Source: Ferruginibacter sp. (GTDB lineage Bacteria > Bacteroidota > Bacteroidia > Chitinophagales > Chitinophagaceae). From it: a stretch of 64,000 bases of DNA. The notes under the pieces are model-generated. The model did not search any database, was not told where the DNA came from, and saw only the letters and a program-made list of their open reading frames with translations. The stretch spans positions 124,001-188,000 of the forward strand of contig JAHBTO010000003.1 in assembly GCA_019638525.1 (NCBI GenBank), written 5' to 3'. Of the stretch, positions 1 to 8,472 are shown piece after piece; the first letter of the stretch is position 1, and every line of letters begins with the position of its first letter. Made by a program: the position numbers and the translations under genes.

Positions 1-161
1 TTTCGCCGAGCGGTTATTATGTACTGGAAGGAAATGATGAAGATGGATGGCCGCATTTTAAACAGTTAAAACCCTTGCCCGAATTTTATTTAACCGAACA
101 GGAAAATTTTTTAAAAGACCATATCTTACTCTATTTTCAAAATCAAAATTTTATAGACTGA
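1..161 (+). CDS. C-terminal fragment of an unidentified protein
   Basis: An open frame (codons in phase with base 3) enters from the left edge and stops with TGA at 159-161, leaving about 52 C-terminal residues. The fragment is acidic and aromatic-rich (it contains EGNDEDGWPHF and ends YFQNQNFID). I do not recognise a family from this tail, and no motif allows a functional call. It ends 7 bases before the cyclophilin gene, so the two could be cotranscribed. Confidence 0.5.
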   Translation, partial: SPSGYYVLEGNDEDGWPHFKQLKPLPEFYLTEQENFLKDHILLYFQNQNFID

Positions 162-168
162 TTATTTT

Positions 169-939
169 ATGAACAAGATGAAAACTTTAATAACGCTTGT
201 GCTGTTTTGCTTTTTTGTAACCCATACCCATGCACAGGTGAAAAAACCTGCAGTTAAAAAAACGGTTACACAAAAAACTACAACTAAAAAAACCAGTACA
301 GTTAAAAAAAATAAACCTGTAGCCAATGCTCCCAAACTTATAAAAGTACCCGGTACAAGGATAAAAATAACAACCGATTCGGGAGTTATAATAGTTCGCC
401 TTTATGATAAAACCCCTTTGCACCGTGATAATTTTATAAAACTGGTTAAAGATCATTTTTATGATAGCCTTTTATTTCACCGTGTTATACAATCGTTTAT
501 GATACAGGGCGGAGACCCCGATAGCAAGCATGCACAACCCGGCCAGCAATTAGGCAGTGGTGATGTGGGTTATACCATTCCGGCCGAATTTGATACTACC
601 CTTTTTCATAAAAAAGGTGCTCTTGCTGCAGCCCGGCAAGGCGACCAGGTAAACCCTTTAAAAGCAAGTAGCGGATGCCAGTTTTATATTGTACAAGGTA
701 AAAAATGGACCGACCAGGATTTGGATATGATAAGTATGCAAAATGGAATATATTTTTCTCCTGCTAAAAGAGAAATATATAAAACCATAGGAGGTACGCC
801 ATTCCTGGATATGAATTACACTGTTTTTGGCGAAGTAGAAAGCGGGTTAGATGTAGTGGATAAGATAGCATCGGTGCCAAAAGCCCCGGGCGACAGGCCA
901 ATTGGCGATGTACACATGTATATGGAACTGGTAAAATAA
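169..939 (+). CDS. secreted cyclophilin-type peptidyl-prolyl cis-trans isomerase
   Basis: This 256-residue protein should catalyse cis-trans isomerisation of X-Pro bonds in exported proteins. Residues 1-22 form a signal peptide ending HTHA|Q. A Lys/Thr-rich linker follows (about 23-60), then a cyclophilin domain (about 64-254). The family hallmark FHRVIQSFMIQGGDP is at 103-117, including the catalytic-type Arg105. No lipobox is seen, so it is probably periplasmic. A second in-frame ATG at 178 would leave a more compact signal peptide, so the exact start is uncertain by three codons. It is followed by gcvH after a 71-base gap. Confidence 0.92.
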   Translation: MNKMKTLITLVLFCFFVTHTHAQVKKPAVKKTVTQKTTTKKTSTVKKNKPVANAPKLIKVPGTRIKITTDSGVIIVRLYDKTPLHRDNFIKLVKDHFYDSLLFHRVIQSFMIQGGDPDSKHAQPGQQLGSGDVGYTIPAEFDTTLFHKKGALAAARQGDQVNPLKASSGCQFYIVQGKKWTDQDLDMISMQNGIYFSPAKREIYKTIGGTPFLDMNYTVFGEVESGLDVVDKIASVPKAPGDRPIGDVHMYMELVK

Positions 940-1010
940 ATCAAAGGTTAACAACTATCAGGCTAAATCATTAATTTGCACAGCATTCATTCAACATCAA
1001 ATTTTATAAA

Positions 1011-1388
1011 ATGAATTTTCCGGAAAATCTGCGATATACTAAAGACCACGAATGGGTATCTTTAGATGGTAATATTGCTACCATTGGCATTACCGATTTT
1101 GCACAGCGTGAACTGGGCGATATTGTTTACATTGATATAAATACCAAAGACAAATTACTGGCAGCCGAAGAAATTTTTGGAACAGTTGAAGCAGTTAAAA
1201 CCGTTAGCGACCTTTTTTTACCCTTGTCAGGAACCATTACTGAAATAAACCCTAAACTGGATTCTGCTCCTGAATTGGTAAATACCGACCCCTATGGCGA
1301 TGGCTGGATGGTGAAGATGACCGTGGAAAACCCGGCCGATATTGAAAATTTAATGACTGCTGAAGCTTATGCTGCTACCGTTGCATAG
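1011..1388 (+). CDS. gcvH: glycine cleavage system H protein
   Basis: This 125-residue lipoyl carrier shuttles the aminomethyl group between the P and T proteins of the glycine cleavage complex in the cytoplasm. The length is normal for the family. The lipoylation motif [11 protein letters not shown] is present with the acceptor Lys63, and the N-terminal YTKDHEWV and C-terminal [10 protein letters not shown] are typical. The genes for GcvT and GcvP are not in this window, so gcvH is unlinked from the rest of its system here. The VanZ-like gene follows 11 bases after the stop and is probably cotranscribed. Confidence 0.97.
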   Translation: MNFPENLRYTKDHEWVSLDGNIATIGITDFAQRELGDIVYIDINTKDKLLAAEEIFGTVEAVKTVSDLFLPLSGTITEINPKLDSAPELVNTDPYGDGWMVKMTVENPADIENLMTAEAYAATVA

Positions 1389-1399
1389 TCAGCCAATGA

Positions 1400-1843
1400 A
1401 TGATGGATAATAATCTTGTTTCAAACAACGGGCTTAACCTTAAAAAATTTATTCCCGGTATAATTTGGTTTTTACTTACGCTTACGGCCATCAGCATACC
1501 CGGCTACGATTTGCCCGAAGTAGATAACTGGCTTATTGAAATTAATTACGATAAACTGATTCATGTAGGCCTGTTTGCCGTTCTTGCATTTTTATTTATG
1601 CGCCCGGTATTAAAATCAAGCTTGGCGGCAAAACATAAATGGCGTTATGTTTTTATCATTACTATTGCTTGTATAATTTGGGGCTTTTGTACCGAGCTGA
1701 TTCAAAAATTTTTTATACCGGGCCGCAGCTATAGCCTAAGCGACTGGCTGGCCGATGGGTTGGGCGCTATTGTAGCACTTGTATTTGTAAAGTTGATATT
1801 TTTTAAAAAGTATGACGCTTACAATAAAGCAACAAAACCTTAA
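1400..1843 (+). CDS. VanZ family membrane protein
   Basis: A 147-residue integral membrane protein with about four hydrophobic segments (near residues 18-34, 52-68, 82-98 and 118-134). The region carrying ELIQKFFIPGRSYSLSDWLADGLGAIVA matches the conserved core of the VanZ-like family, where an acidic residue and an RxxSxxDxxxN/DxxG pattern sit between the last two helices. The molecular role of most VanZ-like proteins is not established, and nothing nearby suggests glycopeptide resistance. It follows gcvH closely, a frequent arrangement in Bacteroidota as far as I know. Confidence 0.85.
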   Translation: MMDNNLVSNNGLNLKKFIPGIIWFLLTLTAISIPGYDLPEVDNWLIEINYDKLIHVGLFAVLAFLFMRPVLKSSLAAKHKWRYVFIITIACIIWGFCTELIQKFFIPGRSYSLSDWLADGLGAIVALVFVKLIFFKKYDAYNKATKP

Positions 1844-1847
1844 TTAC

Positions 1848-1879
1848 CTTGATTGGAACATATTTACAACTTACATTTG
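1848..1879 (+). promoter_or_regulatory. Bacteroidota-type promoter for the DUF4290 gene
   Basis: A perfect -7 box TACATTTG (1872-1879, consensus TAnnTTTG) is preceded by CTTG at 1848-1851, a one-mismatch -33 box, with a 20-base spacer. This leaves a short leader of about 18-20 bases before the ATG at 1903. Spacing and sequence both fit the known primary-sigma promoter of this phylum. Confidence 0.65.
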
Positions 1880-1902
1880 TATTAACTCAAAATACCTAAA
1901 AC

Positions 1903-2622
1903 ATGGAATACAATACTACCAGGAACCATTTAATAATGAGGGAATATGGCAGGCATATTCAAAAAATGGTGGAGTATCTCCTTACAATTGAAGATAAAGA
2001 AGAAAGGCAACGAAATGCCTATGCAGTAATTGAACTGATGGGTTTTTTAAATCCGCATTTAAAAAATGTAGAAGATTTTCGCCATAAATTATGGGATCAT
2101 CTTTTTCTTATAAGCGATTTTGCCCTTGATGTAGAAAGCCCTTATCCCATACCCACAAGAGAAACTTTAAAAGCCCGTCCCGATCGTTTATCATATCCCA
2201 AAAAATATCCTAAATTCAATCACCTGGGTAAAAATATTGAAGTGGTTATTGATAAGGCACTAAAAGAAGAAAATCCCGAAAAAAAGCAGGGTTTTGCCAA
2301 CGCTATTGCTTATTACATGAAGCTTACCTACAGCAACTGGCATAAAGAACTGGTGCATGATGATAATATACAAAGCGAACTATCGGCTATTACACATGGA
2401 GAACTGGAGTTTAATAACAGGCCTTTTGTAAAACACCGTACCGATAACCGTGAAGACCGAGATGATTATGGTAAGAGGGGCGGTAACAATAATTATCGCA
2501 AAAATTTTGGCGGCCGTGGCAATAATAACCAGGGCAACAGGGACAACCGGGGCGGAAACCGAAACCGTAATAATGGCAACGATAACAGGAACAATAACAG
2601 GAATTTTAAAAAACGTTATTAA
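1903..2622 (+). CDS. DUF4290 protein with an Arg/Gly/Asn-rich C-terminal tail
   Basis: A 239-residue cytoplasmic protein. Residues 1 to about 175 match the DUF4290 family as I know it from Bacteroidota (opening EYNTTRNHLIMREYGRHIQK, then a conserved HLWDHLF-like helix). Its biochemical role is unknown. From about residue 180 to the end the sequence is low-complexity, made of Arg, Gly, Asn and Asp with several RGG/GGR units, and ends FKKRY. Such RGG-like tails often bind RNA, so an RNA-related function is an inference. The gene stands between its own promoter and a terminator, so it is probably monocistronic. Confidence 0.85.
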   Translation: MEYNTTRNHLIMREYGRHIQKMVEYLLTIEDKEERQRNAYAVIELMGFLNPHLKNVEDFRHKLWDHLFLISDFALDVESPYPIPTRETLKARPDRLSYPKKYPKFNHLGKNIEVVIDKALKEENPEKKQGFANAIAYYMKLTYSNWHKELVHDDNIQSELSAITHGELEFNNRPFVKHRTDNREDRDDYGKRGGNNNYRKNFGGRGNNNQGNRDNRGGNRNRNNGNDNRNNNRNFKKRY

Positions 2623-2648
2623 TATCCATCAAGATTGAATAGAATTAC

Positions 2649-2683
2649 AAATACCTGATGTGAAGAGTCAGGTATTTTCATTT
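2649..2683 (+). terminator. rho-independent terminator after the DUF4290 gene
   Basis: A 10-bp stem AAATACCTGA (2649-2658) / TCAGGTATTT (2668-2677) with a 9-base loop is followed by a T-rich tract (TTTTCATTTT). It lies 27 bases after the stop and separates DUF4290 from murA. Confidence 0.75.
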
Positions 2684-2735
2684 TGAGTTATGTTTATTGT
2701 TTAATTCTATTTAGTTAGTTTAAAATAACCATAGC

Positions 2736-4040
2736 ATGCAAACTTTTGAAGTAAGGGGCGGAAAAAAATTATCAGGTTCTATTACACCACAAGGTGCAAA
2801 AAATGAAGCATTACAGATAATATCTGCAACATTATTAACTGCACAGGAAGTTACCGTAAAAAATATACCGGATATTGTTGATGTAAACCTGCTGATAGAA
2901 CTGCTGGGAGAAATGAAGGTGAAGATAAACAGGGTTAGCAGCGATACCTGCATTTTTAATGCCGATGAAGTGGATGTTGATTACCTGCACAGCGAAGCCT
3001 TTTATAAAAAAAGTGGCAAACTGCGTGGCTCTGTAATGCTTGCCGGGCCTATGCTTGCAAGGTTTAAAAAGGCATTCATTCCAAAACCAGGCGGCGATAA
3101 GATTGGCCGCCGCCGGTTAGATACCCACATACTTGGTTTTGAAAAACTGGGCGCTGCGTTTGAATATAATAATGATGATGGTTTTTTTCATCTTACATCA
3201 AAAGGGTTAACTGCTGCTTCAATTTTACTTGATGAACCAAGTGTAACCGGTACTGCAAACCTGCTGATGGCTGCATCGCTGGCAAAAGGCACCACTACCA
3301 TTTACAATGCAGCCTGCGAGCCTTATATACAACAGCTTTGCCGTATGCTTAACAGCATGGGCGCAAAAATAAACGGTATTGGCAGCAACCTGTTATCCAT
3401 TACAGGTGTAAGTGAATTAAATGGCACACAACATACCATGCTGCCCGATATGATAGAAGTGGGCTCGTTTATTGGGCTTGCAGCCATGACACAAAGCGAT
3501 ATCACCATTAAAAATGCAGGGATAGCACACTTAGGCGTAATACCCGAAAGGTTCAGGCAACTGGGCATACAAATGGAATTTATTGGCGATGATATACATG
3601 TACCTGAACAAGAGAATTATGAAGTGCAAAAATATATGGATGGCGGCGTGCTTACCATTTACGATCATCCATGGCCGGGCTTTACACCCGACCTGTTAAG
3701 CATTGTACTGGTAACAGCCATACAGGCAAGGGGCAGTGTACTTATTCATCAAAAAATGTTTGAAAGCCGTTTGTTTTTTGTAGATAAGCTGATTGACATG
3801 GGTGCACAAATCATACTTTGCGATCCTCACCGGGCAGTGGTTATTGGCCTTGAAAGAGAACAGCATTTACGTGGCATTACCATGAGCAGTCCCGATATAC
3901 GTGCCGGCGTAGCTTTGCTGATTGCAGCATTAAGCGCACAGGGAAAAAGCACCATTCAAAATATTGAACAAATTGACCGTGGTTATCAATATATAGATAC
4001 AAGGTTACAACATTTGGGTGCCGATATAAAAAGGGTTTAA
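2736..4040 (+). CDS. murA: UDP-N-acetylglucosamine 1-carboxyvinyltransferase, Asp-type active site
   Basis: A 434-residue cytoplasmic enzyme that transfers enolpyruvate from PEP to UDP-GlcNAc, the first committed step of peptidoglycan synthesis. The EPSP-synthase-like fold is clear, with PQGAKNEALQI at the N-terminus and LRGSVMLAGPMLARF at 96-110. At the active-site loop the sequence reads PKPGGDKIGRRRLDTH. Asp121 occupies the place of the catalytic cysteine (Cys115 in E. coli) that fosfomycin alkylates. The Cys-to-Asp form is known in naturally fosfomycin-insensitive MurA enzymes. The TAA stop is followed immediately by the ATG of a small lipoprotein gene. Confidence 0.96.
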   Translation: MQTFEVRGGKKLSGSITPQGAKNEALQIISATLLTAQEVTVKNIPDIVDVNLLIELLGEMKVKINRVSSDTCIFNADEVDVDYLHSEAFYKKSGKLRGSVMLAGPMLARFKKAFIPKPGGDKIGRRRLDTHILGFEKLGAAFEYNNDDGFFHLTSKGLTAASILLDEPSVTGTANLLMAASLAKGTTTIYNAACEPYIQQLCRMLNSMGAKINGIGSNLLSITGVSELNGTQHTMLPDMIEVGSFIGLAAMTQSDITIKNAGIAHLGVIPERFRQLGIQMEFIGDDIHVPEQENYEVQKYMDGGVLTIYDHPWPGFTPDLLSIVLVTAIQARGSVLIHQKMFESRLFFVDKLIDMGAQIILCDPHRAVVIGLEREQHLRGITMSSPDIRAGVALLIAALSAQGKSTIQNIEQIDRGYQYIDTRLQHLGADIKRV

Positions 4041-4466
4041 ATGAAAAATTTCTTTAGCCTCATTTTAATTCTTTGCTGCCTGGCTTTGTTATCGTGCCAA
4101 AACAAAACCGTGCAACTGCTTAATAAAAAATGGGATTGTGTACAGGTTGATAATATTGTTTCACCGGGTACTAAATTCCTGTCTGCACAGGATTCTACTA
4201 ATGCCATACAGTTACAAACTATGCTGCATACACTAAGCTGGACATTTAAAGATAATTGGCAATACGCCTGTTCAATAGGCAGCAGGATTACAGTGCAAGG
4301 CAGTTACCAACTAACAGGCGATGATGGTAAAACACTTATCCTTACATCACAATCGGGCAACAATATAAACCGGTACCAAATTAACAGATTAACCGAAAAC
4401 GAACTGGTATTAAGCGGCCATGCGGCAAATACAAACCTGGTAATGCATTTTAGGGCAAACCAATAA
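4041..4466 (+). CDS. small predicted lipoprotein of unknown function
   Basis: A 141-residue protein whose ATG directly abuts the murA stop, so the two are probably translationally coupled. The N-terminus is a lipoprotein signal with lipobox LLSC and acylated Cys near residue 19. The mature part is short and rich in predicted beta strands (WTFKDNWQYAC, GSYQLTGDDGKTLILTS), and it resembles lipocalin-like or DUF4923-type small lipoproteins in layout. I cannot assign a function. Location in the outer membrane or periplasm is inferred from the lipobox. Confidence 0.7.
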   Translation: MKNFFSLILILCCLALLSCQNKTVQLLNKKWDCVQVDNIVSPGTKFLSAQDSTNAIQLQTMLHTLSWTFKDNWQYACSIGSRITVQGSYQLTGDDGKTLILTSQSGNNINRYQINRLTENELVLSGHAANTNLVMHFRANQ

Positions 4467-4493
4467 ATTGAAAATTAAATAGTTTCTTTGCAC

Positions 4494-5069
4494 ATGGCTA
4501 ACCTCAATAATAAAATCATCATCATCACTGCTCCATCGGGTGCCGGTAAAACTTCTATCACCAGGCACCTGATGAAAGTTTTTCCGAAACTGGCTTTTTC
4601 TGTTTCGGCAGCCACCCGTAGCCCAAGAGGCAACGAACAAAACGGTGTTGACTATCATTTTATAAGTACAGAAGAATTCCAGGAAAAAATAAGGCACAAC
4701 GAGTTTATAGAATGGGAAATGGTGTACGAAGGAAAATATTACGGCACCTTAAAATCGGAAATGGAAAAGATATGGAGCCAGGGAAAAATTCCGGTATTGG
4801 ATATTGATGTAAAAGGAGCCATACATGTGCAGCAACAATTTCCAGAAAGCTCACTCAGTATATTTATTCAAGCCCCTTCAATTGATGAATTACAAAAAAG
4901 GCTGCAAAGCCGTGGCACCGAAACCGCCCAATCGCTGGCAGCAAGGGTAAATAAAGCTTCATACGAACTTTCTTTTAAAAACCACTTTAATAAAATAATT
5001 ATTAACGACCAGTTACAGCGTGCTTGTACCGAAGCAGAAAGTATTGTAGCTGCATTTATCAGCAGGTAA
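4494..5069 (+). CDS. gmk: guanylate kinase
   Basis: A 191-residue cytoplasmic enzyme that phosphorylates GMP to GDP with ATP. The P-loop APSGAGKT is at 13-20. The GMP-binding stretch follows (FSVSAATRSPRGNEQNGVDYHF) with the typical FxxxEF pattern and WEMVYEGKYYGT. I chose ATG 4494 because an upstream TTG (4488) would add only two residues and lies inside the leader, and MANLNNKI is a typical family start. The length is normal. It comes 27 bases after the small lipoprotein gene and just before a CorC-like gene. Confidence 0.96.
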   Translation: MANLNNKIIIITAPSGAGKTSITRHLMKVFPKLAFSVSAATRSPRGNEQNGVDYHFISTEEFQEKIRHNEFIEWEMVYEGKYYGTLKSEMEKIWSQGKIPVLDIDVKGAIHVQQQFPESSLSIFIQAPSIDELQKRLQSRGTETAQSLAARVNKASYELSFKNHFNKIIINDQLQRACTEAESIVAAFISR

Positions 5070-5102
5070 AGCACATTTAAAATCTCTTTCTTATTTTTAG
5101 GT

Positions 5103-6389
5103 ATGGATTGGTTTTCATTTATTGCCATTATAGCCTCGCTGGTACTCATCGGCTTTTTTGCCGGGGTAGAAATTGCGTTTATTTCTGCAAACAAACTTTC
5201 TATTGAACTTAATCGTAAGCAAGGCACAAAAAGTGGTAAAGTTTGGGGTTTCTATTCCGATCAGCCGTCGAAACTTATTGGTACCACGCTTGTTGGGCTT
5301 AACCTTTTTTTTGTTGTGTATGGATTGCTGGTAGTAAAGATGCTTTCACCCATATGGCTATGGATACAGCATAACCTACCCAATGTGCTGATTGTTTATG
5401 TTGATTACATAAAACTTTTTGTAGAAATAGTTTTATCGGGATTGATTGTTCTTTTTGCCGAACTTTTTTTTAAGTCGGTATTCAGGGCCAGAAACAGCAG
5501 TATATTAAGTTCGGGTTTTATCAGCAGTACAGTACAGTTGTTTTATTGGATGTTCGCATATATTGCTGAGCAGCTAGTGAATTTTTCGAACTGGATATTA
5601 AAGCACTTGCTGGATGTTAAGATTAATTCTAAAAAAGAAGTGTTTGTAAAAGTTGACCTGGAAACTTTTATGCAACAAAACAAGCATCATGAAGAAGAAG
5701 TGAGTAGCGAAATAAACAAAGAATTATTTGAAAATGCCTTATCGCTCAGCGAAACAAAACTACGTGAATGCCTGATACCACGTAAAGAAATAGAAGCTGT
5801 TAGTATTAATATGACGATGAATGAAGTAAAGGCTAAGTTTATTGAAACGCAATTAAGCAAACTGGTTGTATATGATACGGATATTGACAATATAAACGGA
5901 TACATTCACCAACTAGACCTGTTTAAACAACCGGCAACCGTTAAAGATATTTTACTGCCTATACCAACTGTACCCGAAAGCATGAGCGCTACCGACCTGA
6001 TGAATAAATTCAGCAAAGAAAGAAAATCAATTGCCTGGGTAATTGATGAGTTTGGAGGTACAGCAGGTATTGTTACCATGGAAGATTTGCTGGAAGAGAT
6101 ATTTGGCGAAATAAAAGACGAATACGATACCGAAGAGATAGTAGAGAAACAGCTTGGCCCGCATGAATTTATTTTTAGCGGGAGAACAGAACTGGACCAT
6201 ATCACTGAAAAATATGGCCTGGTTTTTCCAAATGATGCCGATACAGAAACACTATCGGGCTACATTATTAAAATAAATGAAGAAATACCCAAACTTAAAG
6301 ACCATATCATCATTGGCAATTTTGAAATTGATATTTTAAATGTAAGCGATACCCGTATTGAATTAGTAAAGCTTAAATTGCTGAAATGA
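5103..6389 (+). CDS. CorC/HlyC-family (CNNM-like) membrane protein with CBS pair
   Basis: A 428-residue inner-membrane protein of the CNNM/CorC class, often annotated hemolysin-like and linked to divalent-cation (Mg2+/Co2+) transport. An N-terminal DUF21 membrane domain with about three to four helices spans residues 1-155. A CBS-domain pair follows (about 205-335), with the typical WVIDEFGGTAGIVTMEDLLEEIFGEI near 313-338. The C-terminal CorC_HlyC domain covers about 345-428. The order and length are those of the family. GldE of the gliding machinery has the same architecture, but nothing here specifically favours GldE. Confidence 0.88.
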   Translation: MDWFSFIAIIASLVLIGFFAGVEIAFISANKLSIELNRKQGTKSGKVWGFYSDQPSKLIGTTLVGLNLFFVVYGLLVVKMLSPIWLWIQHNLPNVLIVYVDYIKLFVEIVLSGLIVLFAELFFKSVFRARNSSILSSGFISSTVQLFYWMFAYIAEQLVNFSNWILKHLLDVKINSKKEVFVKVDLETFMQQNKHHEEEVSSEINKELFENALSLSETKLRECLIPRKEIEAVSINMTMNEVKAKFIETQLSKLVVYDTDIDNINGYIHQLDLFKQPATVKDILLPIPTVPESMSATDLMNKFSKERKSIAWVIDEFGGTAGIVTMEDLLEEIFGEIKDEYDTEEIVEKQLGPHEFIFSGRTELDHITEKYGLVFPNDADTETLSGYIIKINEEIPKLKDHIIIGNFEIDILNVSDTRIELVKLKLLK

Positions 6390-6426
6390 AGTAATGGGGT
6401 TGATACTTCCCTTATTTTTTACGCAG

Positions 6427-7545
6427 ATGATTATAGCTGTAAACACAAGGTTGCAAAAAAGTCAACAGCCAGATGGTTTTGAAGATTTTATTTTCGACCT
6501 GCTTGAAAAATTAACTGAAAAATATCAACAGCACCAATTCATATACATATTTGATAAACCCTATACAGGTAACCGTGTTTTTGCAAAAAATGTGTTGCCT
6601 GTTGTAACCATACCACAAACCACCGGTAATTTAAGATTGCAATACTGGTTTAATTTTAAAGTGCCAAAATTATTACGCCAGCACAGGGCTGATGTGTTTC
6701 TAAGTTTTGAAGGTATTTGTAGTATTCGTACAAAAAAGCCACAATGCCTGTTGGTTAGCCATACAGCCTGGCAACAATCATTTCAGATGCAAAAAAAATG
6801 GGTGCATTCATTTTACAGAAAATTCATGCCAGTATTTCTAACAAAAGCGAAAAGTATAGTAGCGGTTTCAGATTTTATAAAAAAAGAATTAGAAGAAAAA
6901 TACAGTGTTGCATCAAAAAAAATTGAACTGCTGTACCCGGGCATTGATGAAAATTTTAAACCATTAGATTGGGAACAGGCCGAAGCCATAAGAGATAAGT
7001 ATACCGATGGCAAATCCTATTTTTTATTTAGTGGTAATATCAATAAACACAGTAACTATATCAATTTACTAAAAGCATTCACTTTTTTTAAAAAAAGGCA
7101 GAAGAGTAATATGTTACTGCTTTTTGCCGGCAACCCCGATGAACAATTTTTACAAGACCTTAAAACATATAAATTAAAAAACGAAGTAAAATTGTTACAA
7201 GGATTATCGGTTAAGGAAACAGCCCATGTTACCGCTGCTGCTTATGCTATGGTAAACCCAACTCGGCTTACTGGTTTAATAAATCCAATTTTACAAGCCA
7301 TGCAATGCCATGTGCCGGTTATAGTGGCAGATACAGATGCTATGCAATCTGCTTATGAACAAGCAGTAGTGTATTGCAATCCTGCACAGGTTGAAGATAT
7401 AGCCAATAAAATGATGCTGATTTATAAAGATGAAGAAAAAGCAAAAGCATTAGTGGAAGCTGCTAACCGGTTAATTAAAAAACATAATTGGTATAATACT
7501 GTTCAAACATTGATGCAATGTTTGCAAAATGCTGCCAATAGTTAA
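6427..7545 (+). CDS. glycosyltransferase family 4-like protein, degenerate donor motif
   Basis: A 372-residue GT-B fold protein. An N-terminal Rossmann half ends around the VAVSDFIKKELEEKY segment. A C-terminal half contains YFLFSGNINKHSNYINLLKAF and LLFAGNPDE, typical of GT4 enzymes that move sugars from nucleotide donors. ATG 6427 (MIIAVNTRL) is preferred over ATG 6394, because the extra 11 residues are hydrophobic and unlike family starts. The usual E-x7-E motif near the C-terminus is replaced by TRLTGLINPILQAM, lacking both glutamates. Activity, donor and acceptor therefore remain uncertain. Confidence 0.8.
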   Translation: MIIAVNTRLQKSQQPDGFEDFIFDLLEKLTEKYQQHQFIYIFDKPYTGNRVFAKNVLPVVTIPQTTGNLRLQYWFNFKVPKLLRQHRADVFLSFEGICSIRTKKPQCLLVSHTAWQQSFQMQKKWVHSFYRKFMPVFLTKAKSIVAVSDFIKKELEEKYSVASKKIELLYPGIDENFKPLDWEQAEAIRDKYTDGKSYFLFSGNINKHSNYINLLKAFTFFKKRQKSNMLLLFAGNPDEQFLQDLKTYKLKNEVKLLQGLSVKETAHVTAAAYAMVNPTRLTGLINPILQAMQCHVPVIVADTDAMQSAYEQAVVYCNPAQVEDIANKMMLIYKDEEKAKALVEAANRLIKKHNWYNTVQTLMQCLQNAANS

Positions 7546-7552
7546 ATTAAGC

Positions 7553-7560
7553 TAAATTTG
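7553..7560 (+). promoter_or_regulatory. -7 box upstream of gldC
   Basis: TAAATTTG matches the Bacteroidota -7 consensus exactly and lies 36 bases before the gldC ATG. A good -33 box at the expected distance is not obvious, so this rests on the -7 element alone. Confidence 0.45.
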
Positions 7561-7596
7561 CAACTTTAAATAATCGTTACCCATAAACAGTAAAAA

Positions 7597-7959
7597 ATGA
7601 ACCAATCAACAATAAAAATAGATGTACTGCTCGATCCAAATAAAGTTCCTGAACAAATAAACTGGTATGCTACCGACAGTACAGCCGATATGGTACAAAA
7701 AGCTAAAGCCATGTGTCTTGCATTTTGGGATGGCACAGATAAAACAGCATTAAGAATTGACCTGTGGACAAAAGATATGATGGTGGATGAGATGGCTGAT
7801 TTTTATTACCAGATGCTGATGGGTATGGCTGATAGTTTTAAAAGGGCCACCAAGCAGCAAGAGATGAGTGATGATATGAAAAAATTTGCCAGGGAATTTT
7901 TTGAAAAATTTAGAGTTATACAAATGAAAGAACAAAATAGCCAAACATCAAAATCATAA
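7597..7959 (+). CDS. gldC: gliding motility protein GldC
   Basis: A 120-residue soluble protein matching GldC as I know it. It has an N-terminal strand region with VPEQINWYATDS, then KAMCLAFWDGTDKTALRIDLWTKDMMVDEMADFYYQ and a C-terminal helix EMSDDMKKFAREFFEKF. GldC was identified as a gliding-related protein in Flavobacterium and is conserved in many non-gliding Bacteroidota. Its exact role is unclear. No gldA/gldB/gldN cluster is present here. It probably heads a cotranscribed group with yqeY (15-base gap) and cvpA. Confidence 0.88.
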   Translation: MNQSTIKIDVLLDPNKVPEQINWYATDSTADMVQKAKAMCLAFWDGTDKTALRIDLWTKDMMVDEMADFYYQMLMGMADSFKRATKQQEMSDDMKKFAREFFEKFRVIQMKEQNSQTSKS

Positions 7960-7974
7960 ATTAATACTACTATC

Positions 7975-8430
7975 ATGAGTTTAGAAAACCAGGTAATGAA
8001 TGAAATGAAAAACGCCATGAAAGCTAAAGATGAAGGCGTTTTACGGGCTTTACGTGCAATAAAAGCCGAAATTATAAAAGCAAAAACCGACCCCGGGGCA
8101 GGCGGTGTAATTGATGAAGCTACCGAGTTAAAATTTTTGCAAAAAATGATGAAGCAACGCAGGGATTCTTTGGAAATTTTTGAAAAGCAGGGCCGTGCCG
8201 ACCTGGCTGCTAAAGAAAAAGAAGAGATGGCAGTAATAGAAAAGTTTTTGCCAAAACAGTTAAGCGAAGCAGAGTTAAAAGAAATTATCAATGAGATTAT
8301 TAATAAAACCGGAGCTACATCAGCAGCAGATATGGGTAAAGTAATGGGGGTTGTAAGTAAACAATTGGCCGGTAAAGCAGATGGTAAAACCATCAGTAAT
8401 ATTGTAAAGGAAATTCTATCAGCTAAATAA
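7975..8430 (+). CDS. GatB/YqeY domain protein
   Basis: A 151-residue soluble, largely helical protein of the YqeY family. The opening LENQVMNEMKNAMKAKDEGVLRALRAIKAEI and the C-terminal half with EEMAVIEKFLPKQLSEAELKEII and MGKVMGVVSKQLAGKADG are diagnostic. The fold resembles the tail domain of GatB, which contacts tRNA in the amidotransferase, but the function of stand-alone YqeY proteins is not settled. It starts 15 bases after gldC and is likely in the same transcript. Confidence 0.93.
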   Translation: MSLENQVMNEMKNAMKAKDEGVLRALRAIKAEIIKAKTDPGAGGVIDEATELKFLQKMMKQRRDSLEIFEKQGRADLAAKEKEEMAVIEKFLPKQLSEAELKEIINEIINKTGATSAADMGKVMGVVSKQLAGKADGKTISNIVKEILSAK

Positions 8431-8472
8431 AAAATTTTATCAGCCCATACAAAACAGCTATAAAAAGAGCTT

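Noticed and set aside
7806..8393. 195-codon minus-strand frame opposite gldC/yqeY
   Set aside because: It lies entirely over two well-supported plus-strand genes and is rich in Ser, Phe and Ile as expected for a reverse-complement shadow.
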